44,296 nucleotides of DNA from Clostridiales bacterium (lineage in GTDB: Bacteria > Bacillota > Clostridia > Lachnospirales > Lachnospiraceae). The position numbers and the translations under genes were made by a program. The notes beneath the pieces are model-generated. The model made no database searches. It was not told where the DNA came from and was given only the letters and a program-made list of their open reading frames with translations. This document shows, piece after piece, positions 1 to 8,486 of the stretch; the stretch's first letter is position 1; the number at the start of each line of letters is the position of its first letter. Location of the stretch: NCBI GenBank assembly GCA_021201535.1, contig JAJQEU010000083.1, positions 1 through 44,296 on the forward strand, given 5' to 3'.

Positions 1-56
1 ATCTGGCCATGCAAGCATGTCCATCTGTCTGTCTATTGACGACACTTTCATAGTAA
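1..56 (-). repeat. 3' repeat element, copy A (cut by window edge)
   Basis: Positions 31-56 match 16964-16989 at 25 of 26 bases in the same orientation. In both copies a short inverted repeat centred on TGCAAGCA lies beside the match (here about 5-22). Read on the minus strand, the element begins 56 bases after the stop codon of the small coiled-coil gene. The left side runs off the window, so the far boundary cannot be seen. It could be a structured 3' UTR element or a small dispersed repeat. Confidence 0.6.
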
Positions 57-112
57 TTTGTTGCCAAGTTACTCAAATTTCCCTGTACAATACCTCATGA
101 CTCATGTCCGTA

Positions 113-421
113 TCATACCAGGCCTGCAATCAGTGCTTCCACAGCCGCATCAGCTTTTGCGTATGCCTGTTTGCCGGATGCTTCGAGTTCCCGGTTCACC
201 GAAGATGCATACTTCTCTTTCTCTGCTTCACCGGTCTTCACCACACCCGCAAGATAAGATTTTGCTGCTTCGTCGGCGCTGTTCTCAGCCTCCTTCACAG
301 TCTGCTTTGCTGCTGCCCTGGCCTCGTCCAGCATGGCCGCCGCTTTGCTTTTCGCATCCTGTAAGATGCCAGCCGCCTGCTGCTCTGCGTCCTGAACCCG
401 CTTCATTGTGTCAGCTAACAA
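113..421 (-). CDS. Small coiled-coil protein, V-type ATPase subunit G/H-like
   Basis: A 102-residue, Ala/Glu/Lys-rich protein that is predicted to be nearly all helix, with no membrane segment or cysteine. Composition and length fit the peripheral-stalk G/H subunit (NtpF/AtpH type) that often opens clostridial V-type ATPase operons. No other ATPase gene is visible because the window ends just downstream. I chose the TTG at 421 as start because an AAGGGGG ribosome site lies 9 bases before it; the ATG at 406 (MKRV) is the alternative. The longer frame to 469 would run through that ribosome site. About 110 bases and a repeat element follow the gene, which is loose spacing for the head of an operon, so the ATPase assignment is tentative. 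It could be an unrelated coiled-coil protein. Confidence 0.55.
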   Translation of the reverse strand: MLADTMKRVQDAEQQAAGILQDAKSKAAAMLDEARAAAKQTVKEAENSADEAAKSYLAGVVKTGEAEKEKYASSVNRELEASGKQAYAKADAAVEALIAGLV

Positions 422-624
422 ATATTCTCGCCCCCTTTTCTTAAAATAATAGTATTTACAAAAATACACTTTAAGAATACCACAAATACATTTCCACGCG
501 CAAGGGTTTTTGTATCAAAAAAAATACAATCTATATATTATCATAAATTTTTCCTAACTAAATGTCGTTTTCTGTCATATTTTCACATAACTTTTACCCC
601 ATTTACTAACCGGACAGTAATCAA

Positions 625-2373
625 TCATCCCTCAAACTGACTTCTGTAGAGTTCAAAATAAAAGCCTTTTCGCGCAAGAAGCTCCTGATGGTTTCCCTGC
701 TCGATGATTTGCCCGTCCCGCATGACAAGGATGCGGTCCGCGTTCTGAATCGTGGAAAGCCGATGCGCCACGATAAAGCTCGTCCGTCCTCGCATCAGCT
801 TCTCAAACGCATCCTGAATACGCAGCTCCGTCCGCGTGTCTATGGAGGACGTCGCCTCGTCCAGAATCAGCATGGAGGGATGACAGAGCATCACGCGCGC
901 GATGGAAATCAGCTGCTTCTGCCCCTGGGAGAGACTGCCGCCGTCCTCGCCGATCACCGTGTCGTATCCATCCGGAAGCCTGCGGATAAAACCATGGGCG
1001 TAGGCGGCCTTCGCCACCTCCGCAACCTCCTCGTCCGTCGCATCCGGACGGCCCATACGGATATTCTCCCGGATCGTTCCGGTCCGAAGCCATGTGTCCT
1101 GAAGCACCATGCCGTAATGCTCCCGCAGGCTCCTGCGCGTCATACGCCGGATATCACAATCCTCCACGCGGATACTCCCGCCGTCCACATCATAAAAACG
1201 CATCAGCAGGTTGATCAGCGTCGTCTTCCCGCAGCCGGTCGGTCCGACAATGGCAATCCGCTGCCCCGGTCTGACATTCAGATTCAGATTCTCGATCAGA
1301 GACTGCTCCGGATCATAGGAAAAATCCACCTGCTCCAGCTCTACCCTGCCCTCCGCGTGTTCCAGCACAAGCGCATCCTCATCATCCGGTGTCTGCGGCT
1401 CCTCCTCAATCAGTTCAAAAATCCGCGCCGCACAGGCCAGGGCATTCTGCAGCTCCGTGATCACTCCGGAAATCTCGTTAAAGGGTCGGGTATACTGGTT
1501 CGCATAGCTTAAAAAAGCGGACAGACCGCCCACCGTCATGCCGCCCGAGATGACCGCCAGCGCGCCGGTCAGCGCGACCCCCGCATAGACAATGCTGTTG
1601 ACAAAGCGGGTACAGGGATTTGTCAGCGAGGAGAAAAAGGTCGCCCGCAGGGAACATTTCTCCAGCCGTTCATTGATCTCATCGAACGCCTCCAGCGCCT
1701 CCCGCTCATGGGAAAACGCCTGCACGACCTTCTGGTTTCCGACCATCTCATCGATCAGAGCCGTCTGCTCCGCCCTCGTCTCTGACTGAAGCTTAAACAT
1801 GTCATAGGTGTGCGTCGCGATAAACCGGGCCACCAGCAGTGAAATCGGTGTCAGAACGACGACGACCAGCGTGATTGCCGGATGGATCGTCAGCATGAAG
1901 ATCAGCGTCCCCGCGATCGTCACCACGCCGGTAAACAGCTGGGTAAATCCCATCAGCAGACCGTCCGCGAACTGATCCACATCCGCGATGACACGGCTCA
2001 CAATGCCGCCGTACGCATGTCCGTCCAGAAACTTCAGCGGCAGCTTCTGAATCTTCTCAAATGCCTGATTCCGCACATCCCGGACCACCTGATAGGTCAC
2101 TTTATTGTTAATTGTATTCATAACCCACTGGAGCACCGCCGTCACAGCTGCCGCCGCCCCGATCCGGATCAGGATCCTGGTAATGCTTTCAAAATCCACC
2201 TGACCCGATCCGACAATATAGTCGATGGCCTGTCCGACCAGAACCGGTATATACAGCGTCAGCGCAACCGTCACGACCGCCAGAAGGACAGACAGTGCCA
2301 TCCAGAAACGGTAGGCCGCGATATAATGCAGCACTTTTTTCAGGGTGCCTCCCTGTCCTCTCATTTTCTTCAT
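625..2373 (-). CDS. ABC exporter half-transporter, catalytically complete subunit
   Basis: A 582-residue type IV ABC exporter subunit: an N-terminal membrane domain of about six helices (residues ~20-310) fused to an ATP-binding domain. The ATPase motifs are canonical: Walker A GPTGCGKTT, signature LSQGQKQ, Walker B LILDEATSS with the catalytic Glu, and the switch His in VAHRLST. It overlaps the upstream half-transporter gene by four bases (ATGA), so the two are translationally coupled and should form a heterodimer. The partner lacks the catalytic Glu and His, so this chain supplies most of the hydrolytic capacity. Characterised relatives (BmrCD, LmrCD, TM287/288) export drugs or lipophilic compounds; the substrate here cannot be read from sequence. 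No clear intrinsic terminator follows. Confidence 0.93.
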   Translation of the reverse strand: MKKMRGQGGTLKKVLHYIAAYRFWMALSVLLAVVTVALTLYIPVLVGQAIDYIVGSGQVDFESITRILIRIGAAAAVTAVLQWVMNTINNKVTYQVVRDVRNQAFEKIQKLPLKFLDGHAYGGIVSRVIADVDQFADGLLMGFTQLFTGVVTIAGTLIFMLTIHPAITLVVVVLTPISLLVARFIATHTYDMFKLQSETRAEQTALIDEMVGNQKVVQAFSHEREALEAFDEINERLEKCSLRATFFSSLTNPCTRFVNSIVYAGVALTGALAVISGGMTVGGLSAFLSYANQYTRPFNEISGVITELQNALACAARIFELIEEEPQTPDDEDALVLEHAEGRVELEQVDFSYDPEQSLIENLNLNVRPGQRIAIVGPTGCGKTTLINLLMRFYDVDGGSIRVEDCDIRRMTRRSLREHYGMVLQDTWLRTGTIRENIRMGRPDATDEEVAEVAKAAYAHGFIRRLPDGYDTVIGEDGGSLSQGQKQLISIARVMLCHPSMLILDEATSSIDTRTELRIQDAFEKLMRGRTSFIVAHRLSTIQNADRILVMRDGQIIEQGNHQELLARKGFYFELYRSQFEG

Positions 2374-4232
2374 ACAGCGGACACCTCCCCCTCTGTTCCA
2401 TAGAACTGCGACTGATAGATTTCTCTGTAAACCGCACAGTTCTCCAACAGTTCCCCATGGGAACCGATCCCCGCCACCTGTCCGTCGTCAAGAACCACGA
2501 TCTGATCCGCGTGCCGTATCGATGATGTCCTTTGGGAAACCAGAAACAGCGTCGGGCGGGGCGTCAGAGACGCAATCGCCTTCCGGAGAGCGGCGTCCGT
2601 CGCAAAATCCAGGGCGGATGAGCTGTCATCCAGAATCAGGATCTCTGGCCGGCGGATCAGCGCGCGTGCAATCGTCAGACGCTGTCTCTGACCGCCGGAA
2701 AAATTCCTGCCGCCCTGCTCCACCCGGCTGTCCAGCCCGTTTTCCTTCTTTCCGACAATCTCTGAAATCTGCGCCGTGGAGAGAGCGCGGATCATCTCCT
2801 CCTCGCCCGCGTCCCTTTTCCCCCACTGCAGGTTCTCCCGGATCGTTCCGGAGAAAAGCACTGCTTTCTGAGGAACCACGCCGATGCGGGAGCGAAGCTC
2901 TTCCAGTCCGTACTCCCGCACATCCCGGCCATTGATCAGCACCGCTCCCCGCGAGCAGTCATAAAACCGCGGAATCAGGTTGACCAGAGAGGATTTTCCG
3001 GAACCGGTTCCGCCGATGATGCCGATTGTCTCACCTTGTTTCACGGAAAAACTGATGTCAGTCAGCGCCTCATCGGAGGCCTCCGGATACCGAAGCGAGG
3101 CATGACAAAACTCCACGGCAAAATCTCCGTCCTCCGCATTCGTCCGTCCGGTTCCCGTCTGATGATCCGCATATTCGAAATGCATCCTCGCGGCAGACCC
3201 TGTCCCGGCCATCTCCCGTTCGCCAAAATTCTCAGCATTCCCGACATCCGACATACCCACGTACCCCGCAGGCGCCTCGTCCCTCACGGTCGGCTCCGTC
3301 TCCAGCACCGCCTGAATCCGGTTTCCGCAGGCGATGGAGCGGGTGATCGTGATGATCAGGCCGGCAAACTTGACCAGTTCCGTCAGAATCTGTGCCATAT
3401 AATTATACAGCGCGACGACGGACCCCTGCGTCAGAGCGCCCATATCCACGCGAAGCGCGCCCACCCATATGAGAGCGATGACAGCGGCGTTCACGATCAC
3501 ATATGTCACCGGGTTCAGAAGAGCGGATATCCGGCCGACAAACTTCTGTGTGTCGGTCAGACTCTGGTTCTTCTGCCTGAACTCCCGGATCTGTTCATCC
3601 TCCTTGCAGAAGGCGCGCAGCACACGCACGCCGGTCAGGTTCTCCCTCGTCAGACCCAGGACGCCATCAAGGCGGCTCTGCACCTTGCGGTACAGCGGTA
3701 TGCTGGCAAACATAATGCCGAACACGACAACCGCCAGAGCCGGAATATCAACCGCAAATACCAGCGCGGCCTTTGTGTCGACCGTGAATGCCATCACCAT
3801 CGCGCCGATGACGACAAACGGAGAACGCAAAAGCAGGCGCAGCGTCATATTCACGCCCGTCTGCACCTGATTCATATCGCTGGTCAGCCGTGTGATCAGT
3901 GTGGATGTCCCCTGCATATCCAGCTCCGCATAGGACAGCATCTGAATATGGGAAAACAGCACATGCCGCAGCTTTTTTACAAATCCCACTGCGGCCTTCG
4001 CCGAAAAATACTGCGCAGTAACGGAAAAAGCCAGTCCGACCGCACCGAGCAGAACCAGGATCAGCACCATCCGTATAATATATCCGGAATCACCCCCCGC
4101 TATACCGACGTCGATGATCGCGGCGACCACCAGAGGCACAAACAGCTCCAGCGTGGCTTCCAGCATCTTAAACAGCGGCGCGAGCACCGTCTCTTTTCTG
4201 TAATCCTTCAGATAAATCAATAATTTCCTCAT
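2370..4232 (-). CDS. ABC exporter half-transporter with degenerate ATP site
   Basis: A 620-residue membrane-plus-ATPase half-transporter, first gene of a two-gene operon. The membrane domain (residues ~1-310) leads into a long acidic/glycine linker (~320-370) and then the nucleotide-binding domain. Walker A is GGTGSGKSS and the signature FSGGQRQR. Walker B ends LILDDSSSALD, with Asp in place of the catalytic Glu, and the switch histidine is Gln (VSQRTSS). These two substitutions are the hallmark of the degenerate-site subunit of heterodimeric exporters. The linker is longer than usual. The start (MRKLLIYLKDY) fits the family, but almost no Shine-Dalgarno sequence precedes it. The gene lies downstream of the mgsA-like gene and its probable terminator. 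Confidence 0.92.
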   Translation of the reverse strand: MRKLLIYLKDYRKETVLAPLFKMLEATLELFVPLVVAAIIDVGIAGGDSGYIIRMVLILVLLGAVGLAFSVTAQYFSAKAAVGFVKKLRHVLFSHIQMLSYAELDMQGTSTLITRLTSDMNQVQTGVNMTLRLLLRSPFVVIGAMVMAFTVDTKAALVFAVDIPALAVVVFGIMFASIPLYRKVQSRLDGVLGLTRENLTGVRVLRAFCKEDEQIREFRQKNQSLTDTQKFVGRISALLNPVTYVIVNAAVIALIWVGALRVDMGALTQGSVVALYNYMAQILTELVKFAGLIITITRSIACGNRIQAVLETEPTVRDEAPAGYVGMSDVGNAENFGEREMAGTGSAARMHFEYADHQTGTGRTNAEDGDFAVEFCHASLRYPEASDEALTDISFSVKQGETIGIIGGTGSGKSSLVNLIPRFYDCSRGAVLINGRDVREYGLEELRSRIGVVPQKAVLFSGTIRENLQWGKRDAGEEEMIRALSTAQISEIVGKKENGLDSRVEQGGRNFSGGQRQRLTIARALIRRPEILILDDSSSALDFATDAALRKAIASLTPRPTLFLVSQRTSSIRHADQIVVLDDGQVAGIGSHGELLENCAVYREIYQSQFYGTEGEVSAV

Positions 4233-4304
4233 AGATATCAGTTTAACACACTCTGGTGAATCGGAACAGTATTTTCTTCAATACGAATAAATTTCAATTA
4301 TGAT

Positions 4305-4342
4305 AAAAAAGCCTGCATCACTATCCGTTCTCAGATAATGAT
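4305..4342 (-). terminator. Probable intrinsic terminator after the mgsA-like gene
   Basis: On the minus strand a 9-bp stem (4334-4342 with 4317-4325, one G-T pair, 8-base loop) is followed a few bases later by a run of six T (4305-4310). It lies 27 bases beyond the stop codon of the mgsA-like gene and before the ABC exporter start, so it probably separates the two transcripts. Confidence 0.5.
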
Positions 4343-4369
4343 ACAGACTAAGGAACTGCTCCCCCGGTG

Positions 4370-4765
4370 TCACCGATACATCTCGCGCCAGTCCAGATCT
4401 CCCCGTTCCAGAGCAAGAACCAGTATCTCTGCCGTCGCCAGGTTCGTCGCGATCGGTATATTGTGCAGGTCGCACTGCTTTAAAATATTCGCGATCGATA
4501 TGTCCTTGGCATTGGTAGACATCGGATCGCTCAGAAAAATCATCACATCAATCAGATTACTCTCCACATCGGCGGAAAGCTGCTGCACACCCCCGAGATG
4601 TCCCGGCAGATATTTTTTCACCGATAAGTTCGTAACCTCCTCGATCAGTCTCCCCGTCGTGCCCGTTGCATACAGAGCATTCTTCCCGAGAATGCCGCGG
4701 TATGCAATGCAAAAATTCTGCATAAGCTTCTTTTTAGACTCATGCGCAATCAGTCCAATATTCAT
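4370..4765 (-). CDS. Methylglyoxal synthase homologue lacking catalytic residues
   Basis: A 131-residue protein that aligns without gaps to E. coli MgsA with an offset of 11, as recalled from memory. The phosphate-binding frame is kept: LIAHESKK near the N-terminus, YATGTTG at 32-38, GHLGG at 55-59, SDP at 79-81. The C-terminus (ERGDLDWREM) matches clostridial MgsA proteins. Active enzymes convert dihydroxyacetone phosphate to methylglyoxal using Asp71 as base, assisted by Asp20, Asp91, His98 and Asp101. Here these are Val60, Glu9, Asp80, Lys87 and Ser90, so only Asp91 survives. I read the GTG codon for Val60 directly in the DNA. The protein may bind a phosphorylated ligand as a sensor or regulator rather than make methylglyoxal. 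The start at 4765 has an AAAGGGGC ribosome site. Confidence 0.88.
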   Translation of the reverse strand: MNIGLIAHESKKKLMQNFCIAYRGILGKNALYATGTTGRLIEEVTNLSVKKYLPGHLGGVQQLSADVESNLIDVMIFLSDPMSTNAKDISIANILKQCDLHNIPIATNLATAEILVLALERGDLDWREMYR

Positions 4766-4908
4766 TCTCTGCCCCTTTCAGAACTGCTATACCCTCTCTT
4801 TACGTCCCTCATTTTAAAACAAGTTGACGGATAAAGCAAGAAAAACATATTCTTTTTTGGTAAATTTTTACCAATATTTTACAGCGTTCCGCCTTTTTTC
4901 TATACCGT

Positions 4909-6510
4909 CTATCTGTCCCATTTGTCGCAGAGCGCGTTAATCTGATCCGCAAACTTCGCCAGATCCTTGTTGGCGCCTTCTTTATTTTTCTGTATCACCG
5001 CAATCAGGCGCTGCCCCGCTGCCAGCAGGCGGTCAAATACCGCCGAACCGCCGCGCTTTGTCTTCACCTTCTTCTCCGCGCGCTTTCTGCTGCCGAACAC
5101 CACGCAGGTATTCGCCGCAAGGTCATAAACATCCCCGCTGTACGGCGCGGTGGCCGCCGCGCCGGTCACTTCCGTCAGATGAGCGGCAAACTGATCTGTC
5201 ACCTCATCCTCCCCGTGAACGACAAAGATACGCTTCGGCATCTGTTTCATTCCCTGCACCCAGGCAGTCAGGTGATCCCGGTCCGCATGACCGCTGATAC
5301 CGGGCAGATTCAGAATCTGCGCCCGTACCTGAATCGTCTCGCCGAACAGCTTCACTTCCCCGGCTCCGTTCAGCAGACTGTGCCCCAGCGTGCCCGGCAC
5401 CTGGTATCCGACAAACACGACCGTACATTCCGGCCGCCAGAGATTATGCTTTAAATGATGGCGGATCCGCCCCGCCTCACACATACCGGAGGCAGAGATA
5501 ATCACCTTCGGCTTTTTATCGAAATTGATTGCCTGGGAATCGGCGCTGGTGACGGACTTTCTAAGCCCCGGGAACTGGATGGGATTCACACCCATGCGTA
5601 TCATCTCCAGATCCTCCGCGCGGAAACACTCGCTCACGTTCTCATTGAAAATACCGGTCGCCTCCACAGAGAGCGGGCTGTCCACATATACCTCAAAATC
5701 CGGGAAAGCCGGCAGCATATTTTCCTGTTTGATTTTCCGCAGATAATAAAGCATCTCCTGTGTGCGCCCCACGGAAAAAGCGGGGATCACCACATTGCCG
5801 CCCCGGGAAAACGTGGCGGAGAGAACCCTCCCCAGCTCCGTGGCGTAGTCCGGCGGCACTGTATGAAGACGATCTCCATAGGTGGATTCAATAATCAGAT
5901 AGTCTGCCGACTCCGGTATCTCCGGATCCCGGATCAGGGCGCGGTTTCCGTTCCCCAGATCACCGGAAAAGATCAGCTTGCAGCAGTCTGTGCCCTCCCT
6001 GATCCGCATCTCGATAAAAGAAGAGCCGAGCAGGTGTCCGGCGTCCCGGAAGGAAACACTCAGATCGTCGCAGACCTCCACCTCTGTATCATAAGGGCAG
6101 GGCACAAAATGCGTCAGGACGCGTTCCGCATCCTCAACAGAATACATGGGAACGACCTCCGGCTGCCCGGCACGGCGCGCCTTGCGGTTCTTCCACTCCG
6201 CCTCCGACTCCTGAATATGCGCGCTGTCCTTCAGCATGATGCCGCAGAGCTGGGTCGTCGCGTTCGTCGCATAGACCCTGCCCCTGAAGCCTCTCGCATA
6301 CAACAGCGGCAGCAGACCGGAATGGTCAATATGCGCGTGTGTAACAAACACATAATCAATGGAGGCCGCGTTGACAGGTATCTCCTGATTCTCATAAATA
6401 TCCGCCCCCTGCTCCATGCCGCAGTCAACCAGAATATGTTTCCCTCCGAACTCCAGATAATGACAGCTCCCGGTCACCTCGTGAGCTGCGCCAATAAACT
6501 CTATACGCAT
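4909..6510 (-). CDS. Metallo-beta-lactamase/beta-CASP hydrolase (CPSF/YSH1-like)
   Basis: A 533-residue predicted metal-dependent hydrolase with the full layout of an RNA-processing beta-CASP protein: an N-terminal metallo-beta-lactamase core with THAHIDHSG (HxHxDH metal site) and GHLLGSS, SGDLG as the metal-bridging Asp motif, the inserted beta-CASP domain (IIESTYGDR, VVIPAFSVGRTQEM, IISASGMCEAGRI), and a C-terminal SGHAD histidine before VVHGE. Bacterial members are taken to be exo/endoribonucleases, though few outside RNase J are characterised; this one lacks the RNase J C-terminal domain and ends in a Lys/Arg-rich tail. I start it at the ATG at 6510 because AAGGAGAAGGTG precedes it; the frame is open nine codons further. 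It stands alone with about 110 bases on the upstream side. Confidence 0.9.
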   Translation of the reverse strand: MRIEFIGAAHEVTGSCHYLEFGGKHILVDCGMEQGADIYENQEIPVNAASIDYVFVTHAHIDHSGLLPLLYARGFRGRVYATNATTQLCGIMLKDSAHIQESEAEWKNRKARRAGQPEVVPMYSVEDAERVLTHFVPCPYDTEVEVCDDLSVSFRDAGHLLGSSFIEMRIREGTDCCKLIFSGDLGNGNRALIRDPEIPESADYLIIESTYGDRLHTVPPDYATELGRVLSATFSRGGNVVIPAFSVGRTQEMLYYLRKIKQENMLPAFPDFEVYVDSPLSVEATGIFNENVSECFRAEDLEMIRMGVNPIQFPGLRKSVTSADSQAINFDKKPKVIISASGMCEAGRIRHHLKHNLWRPECTVVFVGYQVPGTLGHSLLNGAGEVKLFGETIQVRAQILNLPGISGHADRDHLTAWVQGMKQMPKRIFVVHGEDEVTDQFAAHLTEVTGAAATAPYSGDVYDLAANTCVVFGSRKRAEKKVKTKRGGSAVFDRLLAAGQRLIAVIQKNKEGANKDLAKFADQINALCDKWDR

Positions 6511-6621
6511 GACTTCACCTTCTCCTTTTAAATGCAAACTCCCATAACCTGCTGACGCAGCCCATCAATATTTTATGAATGCTGATAATCACCACCATCC
6601 GGCCTGATCGCCCTGCCTGTG

Positions 6622-7938
6622 TCACACAGATTCACAGTACGTCCCCTCCAGATAATTGACGAACTGCTGCGCCGTACGCCCGGAGATACCGCCGTGGGAC
6701 AGCTCCCATTTGTTGGCCTCAGCTTTCAGCTCCTCCTCCGGGAGCGTGATACCGGCGCGTCTCGCCAGCTCAATGACAATCTCAAAATATTCCTTCTGGC
6801 TCGGTTTTGAATAGTTAATCGTGACGCCGAAGCGGTTCACCAACGACAGTTTTTCCTGCATCGTATCCGAGCGGTGCAGGCCGTTCTCATTCTCCATGTC
6901 ATTCCGGTCGTTCCACGTCTCCCTGATGAGATGGCGGCGGTTCGACGTCGCGTAGATGAGGATGTTGTCCGGCTTCGTCTCGACGCCGCCCTCGATGACC
7001 GCTTTCAGGAATTTATACTCGATCTCAAACTCCTCAAAAGACAGGTCGTCCATATAGATAATAAATTTATAATTCCTGTTTTTCACCGCCGCGATTACAT
7101 TGGACAGATCCTGAAACTGGTGCTTGTAGATCTCGATCATCCGCAGCCCGTCCCCGTAAAACTCATTTACAATTGCCTTGATGCTGGTGGATTTTCCGGT
7201 ACCGCTGTCGCCGAAGAGCAGTACGTTGTTCGCCTTTCTCCCTTCCACAAACGCCCTGGTGTTGTCCACCAGCTTCTTTTTCTGAATCTCATAGCCGACC
7301 AGATCGTCCAGCATGACCTTCTCCATATTGTTGATCGGGAGGAACTTCAGGCCGTCCGCACTGTCTGTTGTGATACGGAAGGCTTTATTCAAACCGAACA
7401 TGCCGACCCCGTAATCCCGGTAAAAGTCGGTCACGGCATTAAAAAAGTCCTGAGCATCCCCGGCCTCTTCCAGTCTGGCACTCAGCTCCTGCACCTTTTC
7501 GCTGACATTTTTATTGTACATCAGTTCCTTTTTCTCGATCGCCTGATAATGAGAAATCCGGGTGAAGCAGTCAATATCCAGCGCCTTTTCAATCTCTGTA
7601 AAATCATAATCGAACAGAGCTTTCACCGCCCGAAAATCATTGAGGGCAAAGTGATTGACGCTCCCCTCATTCGCCCCCACCTTCTCACAGGTAATGCTGA
7701 ACGGATTCTCATTGGTAATCAGATAATAAGCCAGATAATTGTGCCACAGATTCCTGTCGAACCCGTAATCCGTCGCAACAGTCAGCAGACGCTTAATCTG
7801 CGTGTACACACGCCTCGTCAGCGTCGCACGGCTCTCATTCCCCGACTCAAAATCGCGGAAGATCTCACCAAACCGGCAGAGCAGGCAGTCCTCCTCCATA
7901 TCTCCGTACATAATTAGTTTCGCAATTTCCTGATACAT
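6622..7938 (-). CDS. DUF815-family AAA ATPase
   Basis: A 438-residue P-loop ATPase. The N-terminal ~200 residues are helical and without a recognised domain. The AAA module follows with Walker [10 protein letters not shown] (243-251), Walker [13 protein letters not shown] (292-303) and a sensor-like ATSNRRHLI (330-338), then an arginine-rich lid. This arrangement is that of DUF815 proteins (YggK type, loosely related to DnaC/IstB ATPases), whose function is not established. No partner gene is attached: the beta-CASP hydrolase lies 111 bases downstream and a 60-codon gene upstream. The ATG at 7938 has only a weak ribosome site (GTGAGAT), with GGAG further off. Confidence 0.85.
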   Translation of the reverse strand: MYQEIAKLIMYGDMEEDCLLCRFGEIFRDFESGNESRATLTRRVYTQIKRLLTVATDYGFDRNLWHNYLAYYLITNENPFSITCEKVGANEGSVNHFALNDFRAVKALFDYDFTEIEKALDIDCFTRISHYQAIEKKELMYNKNVSEKVQELSARLEEAGDAQDFFNAVTDFYRDYGVGMFGLNKAFRITTDSADGLKFLPINNMEKVMLDDLVGYEIQKKKLVDNTRAFVEGRKANNVLLFGDSGTGKSTSIKAIVNEFYGDGLRMIEIYKHQFQDLSNVIAAVKNRNYKFIIYMDDLSFEEFEIEYKFLKAVIEGGVETKPDNILIYATSNRRHLIRETWNDRNDMENENGLHRSDTMQEKLSLVNRFGVTINYSKPSQKEYFEIVIELARRAGITLPEEELKAEANKWELSHGGISGRTAQQFVNYLEGTYCESV

Positions 7939-8071
7939 ATCTCACACTTTCTCTCCGTTTATCTGCAACAGATCTTTTCCCTCCCTGCTTATATGAACAG
8001 TTAAAACAGAGGCCGGACTATACGCCATAAAGGGAAATAACTATTCTTCAGTCATTTCCGGATACCATATG

Positions 8072-8254
8072 TCAGTTGCTTTTTCTTTCCAGATCACTGG
8101 TAATGATGCCAAACGACTCCAGTTTGGCTTTGATAAGCTGAAGCTGATATTCCGCTTCCTGTTTTGCATCATCAGACTTAATGATGCGCTGTAAATTTGC
8201 ATAACTGTCAATCAGATTACTCAACATTTCTTTTTCTGTCACACTGTCACTCAC
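8072..8254 (-). CDS. Small hypothetical protein, 60 residues
   Basis: A 60-residue, highly charged, helix-forming protein (MSDSVTEKEMLSN...), with no cysteine, no signal peptide and no family that I recognise. It begins at a GTG preceded by GGTGGTGAAAG, a modest ribosome site. Codon use resembles its neighbours and the frame ends before the DUF815 gene, 133 bases away. It may be a helical adaptor or a non-conserved ORF; the call rests on coding character and position only. Confidence 0.45.
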   Translation of the reverse strand: MSDSVTEKEMLSNLIDSYANLQRIIKSDDAKQEAEYQLQLIKAKLESFGIITSDLERKSN

Positions 8255-8486
8255 TTTCTTTCACCACCCTGATCATTTTTCAATAATTATAGTGGATTTT
8301 TTTATTTATGTAAAGTCCGGCCTTCTGTTTTATATCGGTATCTCATACAGCAAAATAAAATCAGAAAGATTATTTGAATGTCTCTCTCTTTCTTTGTGCA
8401 TACTCTTATCAAAGCAGTTCCCGCGAAGGGATTCTGTATTTTATAATGAATGACGCTGCTGATCCGGCGGCAGAACGGAGGAAATT

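Noticed and set aside
481-540. TTGTAT-N8-ATACAA inverted repeat between the exporter and the coiled-coil gene, considered as a regulator site
   Set aside because: It is built mostly of A/T runs and does not match a known operator.
5455-6531. Long open frame on the plus strand opposite the beta-CASP gene
   Set aside because: It is antisense to a well-supported gene and its His/Arg/Gln-rich translation is that of an antisense shadow; it has no ribosome site.
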